Source: a bacterium (lineage in GTDB: Bacteria; Desulfobacterota; Binatia; HRBIN30; CADEER01). Taken from it: 33,023 bases of DNA. The notes beneath the pieces are model-generated. The model searched no databases and had not been told where the DNA came from. It was given only the letters and a program-made list of their open reading frames with translations. The stretch is taken from NCBI GenBank assembly GCA_030430165.1, contig JAUIGL010000073.1, positions 1-33,023 of the forward strand, written 5' to 3'. Within the stretch, counting starts at the first letter, position 1. The number at the start of each line of letters is the position of its first letter. The position numbers and the translations under genes were made by a program. Positions 24,301-32,100 of this stretch are shown one piece after another.

Positions 24301-24714
24301 CACGCGGCGCGCATGTTCGTCACCGGCGCCGGCATCTCGGTGCCGTTCGGAACGATCGTCCTGCGCAAGGGCTACGGCCTCGGCGCCCAGGCGATGGCCG
24401 GCGGCAGCTTCAAGGCGCCCTGCTTCACAGTAGCCTGGCCGACCGGCGAGTTCGGCGGCATGGGCCTGGAGGGCGCGGTCAAGCTCGGCTTCCGCAACGA
24501 GCTCGCCGCGATCGAAGACCCAGAAGAGCGCAACCGCCAGTTCCAGGAAATGGTCGACCGCATGTACCAGGTCGGCAAAGCGGTCAACATCGCATCCCAC
24601 TTCGAGATCGACGAGGTCATCGACCCGGCCGACTCGCGCAAGTGGATCCGTACGATTCTCACCGAGCGGGCGGCGCCAATCGCGGCGCGCAAGCCGCGGA
24701 TCGATACCTGGTAG
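21376..24714 (+). CDS. Single-chain acyl-CoA carboxylase (BC-BCCP-CT fusion)
   Basis: The 1112-residue protein combines biotin carboxylase, biotin carrier and carboxyltransferase domains. Residues 1-450 are biotin carboxylase (R-L-L-I-A-N-R-G-E-I-A, K-A-V-S-G-G-G-G-R-G-M, E-A-N-P-R-L-Q-V-E-H from 288). A linker and the biotinyl domain follow, with Lys544 in E-A-M-K-M-E-H. From about 590 comes a two-lobe carboxyltransferase containing G-G-G-G-R-P-G-D and A-G-G-S-F. This order resembles the single-chain long-chain acyl-CoA carboxylases of Mycobacterium and Rhodopseudomonas, which carboxylate acyl-CoAs with ATP and bicarbonate. Substrate chain length is unknown. GTG 21376 follows GGAGAGAG; the open frame continues 102 codons upstream but is translated array D. 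Confidence 0.93.
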   Translation: MKRLLIANRGEIALRIARAAADLEVATVGIYSSDDARSLHALRVDRAVALEASGAAAYLDVEAMVAIARQQGCDAIHPGYGFLSERAELAARCEDAGVRFVGPAATTLRALGDKVAARRLAEEQGVPVLRASAKLSDAAAARALFESLPAGSAMVIKAVSGGGGRGMRAVGRVEEIEPAMQRCRSEAEKAFGCGDLYAEQKLIGARHVEVQIAGDDGGAVVALGERDCSLQRRHQKILEIAPPPHLDREIRRALREAARKMALALDYRGLGTFEFLVDVERGAFYFIEANPRLQVEHTVTEETVGVDLVAAQLRLAGGATLAELGLDREPASRGFAIQMRVNMETLDADGSVRPQSGTLTAFDLPAGAGVRNETAGYVGYTPSPSFDSLLAKVIVHSEGDDFPSALRKSLRALRELRIEGIATNQALLDAILRAPALADYAVHTEYIDDNLAGLLAEQDNAGRSFFGDDRQRDLAGARLDSSDPLAVLQHGKSAGASSTTALASTDLPPGAVLAPVQGTVVAVAVELGATVAAGEELLVLEAMKMEHVVAAPCGGAVSEIAVGAGDTVFEGHLLVRIEPGDDQAAVEQDTEDIDLDRIRPDLAEAIERHAVGLDAARPESVARRRKTGHRTTRENIADLCDDDSFVEYGALVLAAQRRRRSNEELIAKTPADGLVAGIGSINGEWFDPSTAQCAVLSYDYTVLAGTQGLQNHRKKDRMFELAAERKLPVVLFAEGGGGRPGDTDGYGVTGLDCLAFQLFAELNGQVPTVGITTGRCFAGNAALLGCCDVVIATEGSNIGMGGPAMVEGGGLGVFRPEEIGPMAVQLANGVVDLPVADEAEAVAVAKRYLSYFQGSLAEWSAPDQRRLRHVIPENRLRIYDIRSAIEVLADEGSVLELRRDFGKGMVTSLIRIEGAPLGIVANNPTHLAGAIDSDGADKAARFMQLCDAFGLPLLFLCDTPGIMVGPEVEKTALVRHAARMFVTGAGISVPFGTIVLRKGYGLGAQAMAGGSFKAPCFTVAWPTGEFGGMGLEGAVKLGFRNELAAIEDPEERNRQFQEMVDRMYQVGKAVNIASHFEIDEVIDPADSRKWIRTILTERAAPIAARKPRIDTW

Positions 24715-24736
24715 GCTTGGGGTTCAGGCTCTTTTT

Positions 24737-24821
24737 ATCCACAGATTACTCAGATTTCGCAGATTGGTTTCCGGAGGACCGGGGGGCCCCAAAAACCGCG
24801 TAATCTGCGTAATCTGTGGAC
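24737..24821. repeat. Palindromic element of 9-bp AGATT units, copy 1
   Basis: The left arm (24737-24765) repeats AGATT with four variable bases, period 9, three times. The right arm (24797-24821) is its inverted counterpart built of AATCT units. The 31-base centre has a short GC-rich CCGG/GGGGGGCCCC core. It separates the carboxylase and deaminase genes; a second copy follows the deaminase. Confidence 0.88.
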
Positions 24822-24879
24822 AAAAGTCCTGCCGGCCGACGTGGTATTCGGTCGGTCGATCTGGGAAGGTCGCGTCGCG

Positions 24880-25335
24880 GTGACGACCGAAGAGCTGATG
24901 AGATTGGCGATCGCGGCCGCGCGGCGGGCGATCGAGAACGGCCAGGGGCCGGTCGGTTGTGTGATCGCGCGGGACGGTGTGGTCCTGGCGAGCGAGTACA
25001 ACCGGGCTCGCGAATCTCTCGACGTGTCGGCGCACGCCGAGATCGTCGCCTTGCGCGCCGCGGCTCAGGCGGCCGGCAGTCGGCGCCTGCCCGGTGCGAT
25101 CGCCGTGACGACCTGCGAACCGTGCCCGATGTGCGCAGCGGCTCTTCACTTCGCTGAGGTGTCGGCGGTCGTCTACGGCGCCTCGATCGCCGACCTGGAA
25201 GAGGCCGGCTACCGGCAGATCCAACTGAGCGCGGCCGAGCTCTTCCGACTCGCAGGCGACTCGATCCGCGTCGAGGGAGGCGTGCTGGGAGAGGAATGCC
25301 GCCGGCTGCTGTACGAGGATGCGAAGCGATCGTAG
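24880..25335 (+). CDS. Nucleoside/guanine deaminase-type (CDA-fold) zinc deaminase
   Basis: The 151-residue protein has the zinc deaminase motifs H52-A-E54 and T-C-E-P-C-P-M-C (Cys79, Cys82 and Cys85; the zinc ligands are His52, Cys82 and Cys85), with catalytic Glu54. Length and motif order fit guanine deaminase or nucleoside deaminase rather than TadA, which usually has a different C-terminus and an essential tRNA partner; here the tail D-S-I-R-V-E-G-G-V-L-G-E-E-C-R-R-L-L is nearer to guanine-deaminase-like proteins. Start GTG 24880 has GGAAGG about 12 bases upstream; an earlier GTG at 24841 is possible but lacks that context. The gene is flanked on both sides by copies of the 9-bp-unit palindrome. 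Confidence 0.87.
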   Translation: MTTEELMRLAIAAARRAIENGQGPVGCVIARDGVVLASEYNRARESLDVSAHAEIVALRAAAQAAGSRRLPGAIAVTTCEPCPMCAAALHFAEVSAVVYGASIADLEEAGYRQIQLSAAELFRLAGDSIRVEGGVLGEECRRLLYEDAKRS

Positions 25336-25380
25336 CCGGGAGACACCGTGCAAAAGAGGGACGGAGGCTGTTCCTCTTTG

Positions 25381-25460
25381 TCCACAGATTGCACAGATTT
25401 CGCGGATTTGGTCTCTGCTGACCGATGCCCAGAATCTGTGTAATCTGCGTAATCTGTGGA
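25381..25460. repeat. Palindromic element of 9-bp AGATT units, copy 2
   Basis: The left arm (25381-25409) carries AGATT units with period 9, the last one GGATT. The right arm (25433-25460) has three AATCT units (gtgt, gcgt and gtgg as the variable four). It ends 15 bases before the stop codon of the convergent deacylase gene. The central 23 bases are unrelated to those of copy 1. Confidence 0.88.
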
Positions 25461-25474
25461 TAGAAGGCTTGCCG

Positions 25475-27145
25475 TCAGGATGCCGCGCCGCCGCGCAGGA
25501 CCTTGCCGGGTAGTGACGAGTCGCTACCGCTTGCTTCGCTCAGCCGCGTGCCATTGACGATCACCGCGTCGATTCCGGAAGCGTCCGAAACCAGGCGGTC
25601 GGCGCCGCCCGGGAGGTCGTGGACGCGGCGCAGCGGACTGCAACCGACGGTGTCGGGGTCGAAGACGACGACGTCGGCCGGCCGCCCCGCTGCGAGCAGG
25701 CCGCGGTCGCGCAGGCCGAAGATCTCGGCGGAGCGCGAGGTCAGCAGACGGATCGCCTGTTCGAGGGTCAGTGCCTTGCGCTCGCGCACCCAGTGGCCGA
25801 GCAGGTGAGTCGAGAAGCAGGCGTCGCACAGTTGGCTGGCGTGGGCGCCGGCGTCCGACAGACCGAGCATCGCCCCCGGGTGCTGCAGCAGCTCGGCGAC
25901 GATCGACTCCTCGGCGTTGGCGACGGCCGAACGAAAACGCGCTTTCAGATCCGAGGCGAGGGCGACGTCGAGCGCCAGGTCGACCGGGTGGACACCGCGC
26001 TCGGCGGCGAGCTCGGCGACGTTGCGTCCCTCGAGCGAACGATCCTGCTCGCAGTCGGAAATCTCGGTGCGATCCCAGCGCACTCCGAACCCCTCGGGCT
26101 CTTGGCGTTCGCGGAAGGCGGCGCGAAACTCCTCGTTCGCGTAGATCCGCTTCTTCTCCTCGCGGTCTCCCTTCGAGACGGGGTTGAACAGCTTCATCAT
26201 CTCGAAGGGGAACGGCGTCTCGAACTGAAACTCGAACATCAGCGGCCGGCCGCTGACCTGCGGCACCACCGGCGCGCCCCCCTTCTGCAGGGCCAGGCTC
26301 TGGTCGAGGATGTCGCGGTGCCCGGTCGGCCCGAAGGCGCCGCCGAGCAGCGCGGTCCAACTCACCGGCTTGCCGGTGGCGCGGGCGATTGCCTCAAGCT
26401 GATTGAGAAACAAATCGGCGCCGATAGTCGCCTGCATCACGCCGTGATCGGACTCGCGCAGCGCTCCCGCGATCGACTCGATCTCGGCGAAGCTCGAAGC
26501 GCGGCTCGGCACCGGTCTGCCGGCATAGCCGACGTGAGTCGGCGCGTGCGAGGTCGCGAATCCGACCGCACCGGCGGCGAGCGCCTCCGCCACCAGCGAG
26601 CGCATCGCCGCGACCTCGTCGTCGTTCGCCTCGCGCTCGGTCGACTCCTCGCCCATCACGTACATCCGGATCGGCGTGTGCCCGACCAGCGCCGCGACGT
26701 TGATCGCCGAGCCCTGCCGCTCGATCGCGTCGAGATACTCTGGAAACGATTCGAACGGCCAGTCCTCGCCCAGCCCGGCGTGCAACGACTCGAGCGACAT
26801 CCCCTCGACGCTCTCCAGCGTCCGCAGAATCAGATCGCGATGCTCCGGTCGTGTCGGCGCGATACCGAACCCGCAGTTGCCGATCACCACCGAGGTCACG
26901 CCGTGCGAAGGCGAGATCGACAACATCCGGTCCCAGAGAATCTGCGCGTCGTAGTGCGTGTGGATGTCGACGAAACCCGGGCAAACGACACGGTCGCTAG
27001 CGTCGATCACCTCGGCCGAGCCGGCGCTGAGATCCTCACCGATGTCAGCGATCCTGCCGTCGGCAATCGCAACGTCGGCCCGCCGCCCCGGTGCCCCCGT
27101 TCCGTCGACGACAGTGCCGCCGCGAATGAGAATCTGCTCGCTCAT
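25475..27145 (-). CDS. N-acyl-D-amino-acid deacylase-like amidohydrolase
   Basis: The 556-residue protein shows the amidohydrolase-superfamily layout: N-terminal composite barrel piece I-L-I-R-G-G-T-V-V-D-G-T-G, metal-binding H62-T-H64-Y-D-A-Q, Cys91 in G-N-C-G-F-G, a conserved H-T-P-I-R loop, and L-S-D-A-G-A-H near the end. Cys91 corresponds to the zinc-bridging cysteine of D-aminoacylases, and the length fits that family. It may hydrolyse N-acyl-D-amino acids or a related amide; other family members have unknown substrates. ATG 27145 follows GGGGAAGGGA. The gene is convergent with the deaminase and divergent from the PPOX gene across a repeat-filled region. Confidence 0.9.
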   Translation of the reverse strand: MSEQILIRGGTVVDGTGAPGRRADVAIADGRIADIGEDLSAGSAEVIDASDRVVCPGFVDIHTHYDAQILWDRMLSISPSHGVTSVVIGNCGFGIAPTRPEHRDLILRTLESVEGMSLESLHAGLGEDWPFESFPEYLDAIERQGSAINVAALVGHTPIRMYVMGEESTEREANDDEVAAMRSLVAEALAAGAVGFATSHAPTHVGYAGRPVPSRASSFAEIESIAGALRESDHGVMQATIGADLFLNQLEAIARATGKPVSWTALLGGAFGPTGHRDILDQSLALQKGGAPVVPQVSGRPLMFEFQFETPFPFEMMKLFNPVSKGDREEKKRIYANEEFRAAFRERQEPEGFGVRWDRTEISDCEQDRSLEGRNVAELAAERGVHPVDLALDVALASDLKARFRSAVANAEESIVAELLQHPGAMLGLSDAGAHASQLCDACFSTHLLGHWVRERKALTLEQAIRLLTSRSAEIFGLRDRGLLAAGRPADVVVFDPDTVGCSPLRRVHDLPGGADRLVSDASGIDAVIVNGTRLSEASGSDSSLPGKVLRGGAAS

Positions 27146-27240
27146 ATTCAGTCCCTTCCCCGAATAGGACTTGCCACCATAGGTCGCGCCGCCACCAATG
27201 CAAAGATCTCCATCCCGGGTGCGCAAATCGCCGAAAGACT

Positions 27241-27423
27241 TCCTCCCCCGATGGGGGAGGATTGAGGAGAGGGAGTCTCTGACAACGGCGGCGTTAGCCG
27301 ACCACCGACGCAGTGCTTCGCCGCTGGCGGCGAAGCCATCCCATTCGCCCTCTCTGCCCCTATCGGGGCATCTCCCCCGTAGGGGGAGATGGTTTAGTAC
27401 TGAAATCGGCTATGGCCGATTTC
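27241..27423. repeat. Chain of intergenic hairpins (CCTCCCCC-GAT-GGGGGAGG type)
   Basis: Between the divergent deacylase and PPOX genes (27146-27493) lie CCTCCCCC-GAT-GGGGGAGG (27242-27260), GCTTCGCCG-CTGG-CGGCGAAGC (27315-27336), GCCCC-TATC-GGGGC (27356-27369), ATCTCCCCC-GTA-GGGGGAGAT (27370-27390) and GAAATCGGC-TATG-GCCGATTTC (27402-27423). The first and fourth share the core stem CTCCCCC/GGGGGAG with different triplet loops. No gene was seen here. Upstream of 27241 lies the deacylase promoter region; after 27423 the PPOX leader. Confidence 0.8.
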
Positions 27424-27493
27424 CACATCGGACCGTCCTCACGATCGTAGACTGGATCTAGCCGATCACCCGCAATCGTGAGAAACCACCCCG

Positions 27494-28147
27494 ATGACCG
27501 ACTTCCAACCCACCGACCGCACCCGTGTTCGCCGTGTCGCCAACCGCGCCAGCTACGACCGCGACACCATCTACTCGATCCTCGACGACGCTCTCGTCGC
27601 GCACGTCGCCTTCATCGCCGGCGACGCGCCGGTCGTTTTGCCGATGGCTTTCGTTCGCGTCGGCGACGCGGTCTACCTGCACGGCTCGACCCGCGCCCGC
27701 ATGTTCGAAACGATCGCCGGCGGGGCGCCGATCTGTGTCACCGTGACCCTGCTCGACGGACTGGTGCTGGCGCGTTCCGCCTTCCACCACTCGGTCAACT
27801 ACCGCTCGGTGACCATCCACGGCAGCGGCAGCGTCGTCGCGGAGCGCGACCGAGCGCTCACGGTGTTGCGGGCGCTGACCGAAAAGATCGCCAGCGGACG
27901 CTGGGAGGCCGTGCGCGAGCCCAACGAGCAGGAAATGAAGGCGACCCTGGTCGTCGAGATCCCGATCGTCGAGGTATCCGCCAAGGTGCGCAGCGGCGAC
28001 CCGATCGACGACGAAGACGACTACGCCCTGCCGATCTGGGCGGGCAGCGTCGCCATCGAACGACGCTACGCCGAACCCGTCGCGGACGCACGGTTGCCCG
28101 GCGACATCGAAGTCCCCGAGCACGTGCGCAAGCTCACCCGGCGTTAA
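27494..28147 (+). CDS. PPOX-fold flavin-nucleotide-binding protein (nitroimidazole-resistance-like)
   Basis: The 217-residue protein opens with R-T-R-V-R-R-V-A-N-R-A-S-Y-D and has V-A-F-I-A-G-D-A-P-V-V-L-P-M-A-F, Y-L-H-G-S-T-R-A-R-M and R-S-V-T-I-H-G-S-G pieces, typical of the split-barrel family near NimA. These bind FMN or a related flavin and act as reductases or flavin reservoirs. The ATG at 27494 has no convincing Shine-Dalgarno, so translation may be weak. The TAA stop (28145-28147) is the tip of the left terminal inverted repeat of the 198-bp element, after the residues T-R-R. Confidence 0.85.
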   Translation: MTDFQPTDRTRVRRVANRASYDRDTIYSILDDALVAHVAFIAGDAPVVLPMAFVRVGDAVYLHGSTRARMFETIAGGAPICVTVTLLDGLVLARSAFHHSVNYRSVTIHGSGSVVAERDRALTVLRALTEKIASGRWEAVREPNEQEMKATLVVEIPIVEVSAKVRSGDPIDDEDDYALPIWAGSVAIERRYAEPVADARLPGDIEVPEHVRKLTRR

Positions 28148-28340
28148 CCTCAAAGAACAAATAGTTCGCGAGTGAAAACGCGTTAGGGCGTGCCAGATGT
28201 GGCCAAGCGCAGCTCGTTCGAACCGGAGCGTAGTTCATCCTACGTGAGGATTCGGACGAGCGAGCACGGCCGCAGATGGTGCGGCCTGGCGCGAGCCGCA
28301 GGCGATTTGCGCCGCGAACTATTTGCTCTTTGAGGTTAAC
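28143..28340. mobile_element. 198-bp MITE-like element with 28-bp terminal inverted repeats
   Basis: The left end (28143-28170) and right end (28313-28340) are inverted copies differing at one base of 28. Each tip is GTTAAC, a palindrome that includes TAA on both strands. Inside, GCTCGTTCGAA near 28211 pairs imperfectly with TTCGGACGAGC near 28252, and CGTAG/CTACG form an inner stem. No reading frame is carried. It may be a non-autonomous transposable element, or an interspersed palindromic unit that also terminates transcription between the convergent genes. No flanking target duplication is obvious, because the tips overlap codons. Confidence 0.8.
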
Positions 28341-28824
28341 GCTTCTTCGTCTTCTTGGCGGCGGGGCGCTTCTTCTTGGCTTTGTCCTTGCCGCGCACCG
28401 TGAGCACCGGGCGCGGCGAAAGACGTACCACACGCTCGGCGACGCTACCGAGAAGAAGGTGACCGAGCCCGCCGCGGCCATGCGTACCCATGACGATGAG
28501 ATCGCACTTCTTCGCGTCGGCGACGTCGAGGATCACCTGGAAGGGCGTTCCGGTCTTGATGACCCCCTCGACCGGCACCCCGCGGCGTGACAGTCGCGCC
28601 ATCAGCTTGTCGAGCGACTGACGCGCGGCGGCGCGCTGGTCTTCGAGCAGCGGCGGAACGTTGATCTCGGGCGAGATCGGCGAGCCGACGAATACCATCG
28701 GCTCGATCGCGTAGAGCAGCACGACCTTGGCCCCGAGCTCGTCGGCCAGGCCAGTGGCATACGACAGAGCGTTCTCCGAGATGTCCGAGAAATCGACCGG
28801 TGCAAGAATTCGACGAACCTTCAT
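28336..28824 (-). CDS. Universal stress protein (UspA family) with basic tail
   Basis: The 162-residue protein has the Usp fold: I-L-A-P-V-D-F-S at the start, and the ATP-binding pattern G-x2-G-x9-G-S/T in G-T-H-G-R-G-G-L-G-H-L-L-L-G-S near residue 117. ATP binding makes it the ATP-type Usp rather than the UspA type. About 20 residues at the C-terminus are almost all Lys, Arg and Ala (R-G-K-D-K-A-K-K-K-R), an addition to the family core; it could bind nucleic acid or the membrane (inference). ATG 28824 has GGAAGGAAG close upstream. The TAA stop comes from the right tip of the MITE-like element. Confidence 0.92.
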   Translation of the reverse strand: MKVRRILAPVDFSDISENALSYATGLADELGAKVVLLYAIEPMVFVGSPISPEINVPPLLEDQRAAARQSLDKLMARLSRRGVPVEGVIKTGTPFQVILDVADAKKCDLIVMGTHGRGGLGHLLLGSVAERVVRLSPRPVLTVRGKDKAKKKRPAAKKTKKR

Positions 28825-29121
28825 ATCTTCCTTCCCCTTCCGCCGCGACCAGCCGGCCGCGCCGCTTTGCGCAATTTCCATACACTGCTTCAGGACTTCG
28901 CGCGTCGCAAGCACTCCGGATTGCGAAAAAGCAGAAGCCGAAAGCCGCGGTAGAGCGACACGCCGGCAGTCATTTCGCGCCCATTCCAGAGAGCCGGCGA
29001 TCGAGACACCGCATCGCGTGGGCATGCCGCGTGGCGCGGATCTTGGACCACTCGAACGCAGCATTTACCGTCCCCGCCGCATCCAGGTTGGGCGGGGAGG
29101 TGGCGGGGAGTCGCAGATCGC
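28825..29121. other. Intergenic region with no visible gene or repeat
   Basis: This 297-base divergent region lies between the stress protein and the large cytochrome gene and should contain both promoters. No repeat family found elsewhere in the window and no convincing promoter was recognised in it. Confidence 0.5.
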
Positions 29122-32100
29122 ATGTCGGATGGAAGATACCTGAGCAGATTCTCGGCAGTCGCCGGGGCGCTATTCCTGATCCTCCACGCCGCCAGCGCCG
29201 CCGCGCAGGTTGGGCCGAACGTCGTCCCGGGCTTTCCCAACGTCGCGCAAACTCCGGGCGCGATCCTCAGCGGACTCAACGCTCCGCAGCAGGGTCGCAC
29301 CGCCGTGCTCGCCTACCACAACGGCGTGCTGTTCACGGTACCCGAGATTCCATCGAGCCAACCCGGCGCCGACTTCCAGGTTCGCACCTGGGACATCTCG
29401 GATCCGACGCAACCGGTCGTGCTGGCGCAGTGGGGAACCACGCCGCACCCGATCGCCGCGCACGGCTACTTCAAGAGCGGCCAGTACCTGATCATCGGCT
29501 CGAACTGGCCGCCCGAGTCGCCCTGGTCCTTCGTGCCGGACAGCGCCCAGCATACGGTCGAGCGCACCAGCTTCCCCGAGCTCACCTGCGCCGGAGCGCG
29601 CGGCTGCCTGTTCGGTCCGTGGTACGTCAACCAAACCTTCTGGAGCTACAACGAGGTTTCGGGCGACGCCGAGATCTACATCGACTGGGTGTTGCAGTCG
29701 TCGTGGGACCACCTCGGGCTGACCGGCGTCGTCGGCCACCCGTTCCTGCTCGGCGACCTGTTGATCTTCGCCTCCGATCAGAGTCGCACCGGCGTCGCCA
29801 CCTACGACGTCAGCGACCCGACCAATCCGGTTCTGCTCGACGTTCTCACCGCCGGCGGACCCGGCGGCTACTGGCCCGAGATCTGGGGCAACGAAGGAGA
29901 GCTCTACATCGTCTTCCCCTACCGCACCGGCGGCAACGGCTTTCGCGTCGTCGACGCGACCGACCCGGCCAATCTGCGTTTCATCGCCGACCGATCGCTG
30001 CCCGGCGACGAGTCGATGTACATCCAGTTCCAGGACGAGTTCGCCTTCATGGGTAGCCACAAGGTCGACATGCGCACCCTCGAGTCGGTGCTCTACCTCG
30101 ACGGGGCGAACACTCCGCGCCCCAACCAGCCGGGGCAGACCGGCATCAACACCAGCCAACACCTGTTGCCGATCGGCAATCTCCTGGTCACCGGAGGCAT
30201 CGGTCCCAACGAAGGGATGGCGATCTGGGCGCACCAGGCCGAGCCGGACACGCGAGGGCCGTCGGTCGGCTTCCACATCCCGCAGGCCGGGCGCACCAAC
30301 TACCCGCTCGGCGCGCCGATCAGTCTGCTGATCCACGAGACTCTCGAGACCTTCACCATCGTCAACGGCGAGACGTTCCTGGTTCGACCGGTCGGCGGAT
30401 CTCCGCTCGAAGGACGGCTCACCTTCTCCTTCGACGACGTTCTCACCTTCGTCCCCGACGAACCTCTCCTGCCCGACACTTCCTACGAGGTCGTGCTGCC
30501 CGACGGCGGAATCAAAGACGCCGCGGGTAACGGGATCCTCGGCTACTCGTTCGTCTTCTCGACCGGCTCGAGCCTGGGCGGCAACGCGCCGCCGACCATC
30601 GACGAGCTCAGCGCCGGTCCGGTGCCGGCGGCTCCCGGCCAGTCGGTGACGCTGAGCGCGGACGCCAGCGACGCCGATCTCGACCAGCTCGAGTATCGCT
30701 TCGACTTCGGCGACGGCTCGCCGAAGACCGCCTGGTCGAGCAGCGACACCGTCGCCACCAGCTACGCCGAAACCGGGCACTATCGCGCCAGCGTCCAGGT
30801 GCGCGACGAAGCCGGCTCGATCACCACGGAGACCGTCACCATCACCGTCATCGTCGCGCCGAGCGGTCCGGCACCGACCAACAGCGGACCGATCTTCTGC
30901 GACTCGGAGCGACGCGACGTCTGGATCGTCAATCCCGACAACGACTCGATCACCATCGTCAATCCCGACACGCGCGTCCCGACCCTCGAGCAACCGGTGT
31001 GCGACGACCCGCGCGCGGTCGCGCTGTCCCATCTCGGCGAGGCCTGGATCACCTGCCACGACGACGACACGGTGCGCGTGCTCGCCAACGATGGCAGCGA
31101 GATCACCTCGATCGCCACCGGTCACGGCAGCGCGCCGATGGCGGTGGCGATGTCGCCGGACGGGCGCGACGCATTCGTCACCCTCTACGGCAGCGGGCAG
31201 TTGCTCCGTTTCGACACCGAAAGCCGGCAACAGTTCGCCAGCCTCGACCTCGGCCCGACGGCGCGGGCAATCGCCGTCACCGGCGACGGCAGTCGGGTCC
31301 TGGTGACCCGCTTCCTGTCGCCGCGCAACCACGCCGAGGTCTGGGACGTCGACGCCGCCTCGATGACCCTCAACCGCACCATCGTGCTGCGCAAGTTCGG
31401 CAACGACGAAAACGCCGACTCGACCGCCTCCGGCCGCGGCGTGGCGAACTATCTCGCCGGGATCGCCATCGCGCCGGACGGACAATCGGCCTGGGTCGCC
31501 TCGAACAAGCCCAACGCCGAACGCGGACTGCTGTTCGGACCCGACCTCGACCAGGACAACACGGTTCGCAACATCGTCACCCAGATCGATCTCGCCAGCT
31601 CCACCGTGCGCGGCGCGATCGACATCGACAATAGCGACTCGGCCCGCGCCGTCGCTTTCTCTCCGCTCGGCGACTACCTGATGGTCACGCTGCAGGGCAA
31701 CGACGAGACGGTCGTCCTCGACGCGCTGGCGATCGACAGTTCGAACGGACTCGGCAGCTTCGTCACCCGTCTCGGCACCGGCGCGGCGCCGCAGGGCCTG
31801 TGCGTCGACACCGAGACCGGCCGCACCTTCGTCAAGAACTTCACGTCGCGCGACGTCACCATCCAGGAAACCGCGGCGCTGTTCGACGACGGCAACGTCT
31901 CGATCGGCGCAACCGACGTCGGCACGGTCACCAACGAAGCTCTCGGCCCAGACGTTCGCCTCGGCAAGCAGATCTTCTACAATGCGAGCGACCCGCGGAT
32001 GAGCGCCGAGGGGTACCTGAGCTGCGCCACCTGCCACGTCGACGGCGGCCACGACGGCCGCGTCTGGGACTTCACCGGCCGCGGCGAGGGCATGCGCAAC

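Noticed and set aside
28143..28340. Intrinsic (rho-independent) terminator
   Set aside because: The inverted repeats are 142 bases apart with no U-tract after either stem, so a classical terminator is not shown, although some terminator action remains possible.
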